Below are positions 6,571-7,485 of a stretch of 7,485 bases of DNA, in pieces. Within the stretch, counting starts at the first letter, position 1. Every line of letters begins with the position of its first letter. The stretch covers positions 1 to 7,485 of the forward strand of contig CAAHDP010000061.1 in the NCBI GenBank assembly GCA_900770515.1, written 5' to 3'. The notes below the pieces were generated by a model. It saw only the letters and a program-made list of their open reading frames with translations. It did no database searches and was not told the origin of the DNA. The DNA comes from an uncultured Prevotella sp. Lineage in GTDB: Bacteria; Bacteroidota; Bacteroidia; Bacteroidales; Bacteroidaceae. The position numbers were made by a program, and so were the translations under genes.

Positions 6571-6600
6571 GCTTCCACAACCATCATATATGGTTGCAGC
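6571..6600 (+). promoter_or_regulatory. Leader hairpin just upstream of the antiterminator gene
   Basis: CAACCAT (6578-6584) and ATGGTTG (6590-6596) form a perfect 7-bp stem with loop CATAT. GCT (6571-6573) and AGC (6598-6600) can extend it across a small internal loop. It sits 26-55 bases before the ATG. UpxY-type antiterminators are known to need sequence in their own 5' leader, so this is a candidate recognition structure, by inference. Confidence 0.4.
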
Positions 6601-6625
6601 TAAGGACATAAAGTAGAACGAGAAT

Positions 6626-7336
6626 ATGACGCAGGATTGCTTGAATTCACCTTCTACAGCCGACGTAAGCAAGCGCTTACCAAAGGGCATCCACGTTATC
6701 GGGGCTGAAAGACTTTCGGATCCGAGTGTAGAAGGAATATCCAGACGTAAACGGATAAAAAAGAAAGAAGACCCTTCCACTGACCCAACCTCATGGAGTT
6801 ATATATTTATTCTTCACATGGCAGCTAAAGGGATGGAGAAATGGCTTGAAGCTTTTAATGCTGACGAGAAAAATACCCAACAACCTTTTTTCATTCATAA
6901 AACCCTTCGTTATTCCTACAAGGATGAGGAAAGGCAACAAGGAGTGAAAAAGACTTTGGAGCAATCTGTCAGCGGACTAGTCTTCTTGCAAGGTACTGTG
7001 AATGACCTACAAGAATTTCTTGCAGATCATTTTCCCAAATTTCATTTAGTCAACGACCGCAGTTTAGGACGACCGGTCTCTATTAAGGACTCCATCATGC
7101 AACCATTTATGAATGTGATGAAGACCCATCCGGAGCAGGTTACATTCCTTCGTGATGATTTTGAGAAGTTTGCCAAAGACCACGTGAAGTTGCGTGTCCT
7201 TTCAGGACCATTCAAAGACTATGAAGGCTACATTGTACGCATTGACCGTGACCGCCAGCTCGTCTTCGACTTCGGTGGACTAGCTGTAGCTATCCGTGGC
7301 GTGCATAAGGAAGACTTCAAAGTTGTAGAAGAGTAG
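6626..7336 (+). CDS. UpxY/NusG-like specialised transcription antiterminator
   Basis: This is a 236-residue NusG-family protein. UpxY-type members travel with RNA polymerase and prevent premature termination in the long capsule operon whose first gene encodes them. The NusG N-terminal domain appears from about residue 57 (WSYIFILHMAAKGMEKWLEA) through about 170, with SVSGLVFLQGT (114-124) in the place of the usual PGYVFV strand. The KOW domain is at about 186-232, with VKLRVLSGPFKDYEGYIVRI at 187-206. The first 55 residues are an extra basic, low-complexity-like extension (RRKRIKKK at 40-47), making the protein longer than the roughly 170-180 residues usual for UpxY. The ATG at 6626 is the earliest possible start because an in-frame TAG lies at 6614-6616. 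No promoter is visible between it and the right inverted repeat, so expression probably depends on the invertible segment. The target operon lies beyond the window. Confidence 0.8.
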   Translation: MTQDCLNSPSTADVSKRLPKGIHVIGAERLSDPSVEGISRRKRIKKKEDPSTDPTSWSYIFILHMAAKGMEKWLEAFNADEKNTQQPFFIHKTLRYSYKDEERQQGVKKTLEQSVSGLVFLQGTVNDLQEFLADHFPKFHLVNDRSLGRPVSIKDSIMQPFMNVMKTHPEQVTFLRDDFEKFAKDHVKLRVLSGPFKDYEGYIVRIDRDRQLVFDFGGLAVAIRGVHKEDFKVVEE

Positions 7337-7360
7337 TTGAATAACAATACACTTTTTGCC

Positions 7361-7485
7361 ATGACTGATTTCGCAACTTTTGTAAACATTATCATCGACG
7401 AGCTTACGAAAGAAGGTAGAAAGCATACCGCTGAAACACGCAAGTATTCAGCCAATCGCCTATTGATGTTTATGGGCGACAATCC
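7361..7485 (+). CDS. Second tyrosine recombinase, N-terminal part only (runs off window)
   Basis: An open frame starts at ATG 7361, 24 bp after the antiterminator stop, and continues to the window edge (41 codons). The visible protein, starting MTDFATFVNIIIDELTKEGR and containing HTAETRKYSANRLLMFMGDN, looks like the first two helices of the SAM-like core-binding domain of a tyrosine recombinase: a helix, a Gly-Arg turn, Thr-Ala-Glu starting a second helix, then a Phe-x-Gly turn. It has no Arm domain, so it is of a different type from the recombinase at 4999. Small recombinases of this kind occur beside upxY genes in Bacteroidales and act as DNA invertases, which would fit here. The catalytic half is not in the window, so the call rests on this short segment. 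Confidence 0.65.
   Translation, partial: MTDFATFVNIIIDELTKEGRKHTAETRKYSANRLLMFMGDN

Noticed and set aside
6220..6625. tRNA, CRISPR or insertion sequence in the long gene-free stretch
   Set aside because: There is no cloverleaf-like pattern, no regularly spaced repeats and no transposase remnant. The only repeats are the two-copy elements listed.
6460..6780. 106-codon minus-strand open frame reaching into the right inverted repeat
   Set aside because: It overlaps the start of the antiterminator gene and the repeat, has a Cys/Phe/Leu-rich product without domain features, and has no promoter. A small antisense gene is possible but unsupported.

Overview
The window looks like a piece of a Bacteroidales genome (Bacteroidota; a Prevotella/Segatella-like or Bacteroides host is an inference). 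The reasons are a conjugation operon of the Bacteroides TraM/TraN type, start codons preceded by A-rich sequence instead of Shine-Dalgarno boxes, a promoter element of the Bacteroidota -7 type (TAnnTTTG), and a NusG-like antiterminator of the UpxY kind. All genes run on the + strand.

Region 1 (1-4866) is the distal part of a conjugative transfer operon of an integrative conjugative element. It holds the tail of an upstream gene, traM (VirB10-like, 40-1215), traN (VirB9-like, secreted, 1241-2107), a large VirD4-type coupling ATPase (2109-4292) and a secreted phage-type lysozyme (4324-4866). Spacings of 1-31 bp suggest one transcript. Together they would make the channel core, the DNA-feeding ATPase and the wall-opening enzyme. 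No relaxase, and no gene between traN and the coupling protein, is visible.

Region 2 (4867-6219) is a tyrosine recombinase with an Arm-type N-terminus, preceded by 132 bp that carry short nested inverted repeats.

Region 3 (6220-6625, 406 bp without a gene) is the most interesting part. A 23-bp inverted repeat (20/23 identical, 15 bp perfect; arms 6276-6298 and 6456-6478) encloses about 157 bp. Just inside the left arm is a Bacteroidota -7 element on the minus strand (TACTTTTG, 6318-6311), pointing away from the downstream gene. I see no such element on the + strand between the recombinase and the next gene. This is the architecture of the phase-variable, invertible promoters in front of Bacteroidales capsule loci, here apparently in the OFF orientation.

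Region 4 (6626-7485) begins with a UpxY/NusG-like antiterminator (6626-7336). The first 41 codons of a second tyrosine recombinase follow (7361 to the window edge). The working model is that a recombinase encoded on one side flips the promoter. In the ON state it would transcribe the antiterminator, which would then allow read-through of a long surface-polysaccharide or similar operon beyond the window. That target operon is not seen and remains inference.
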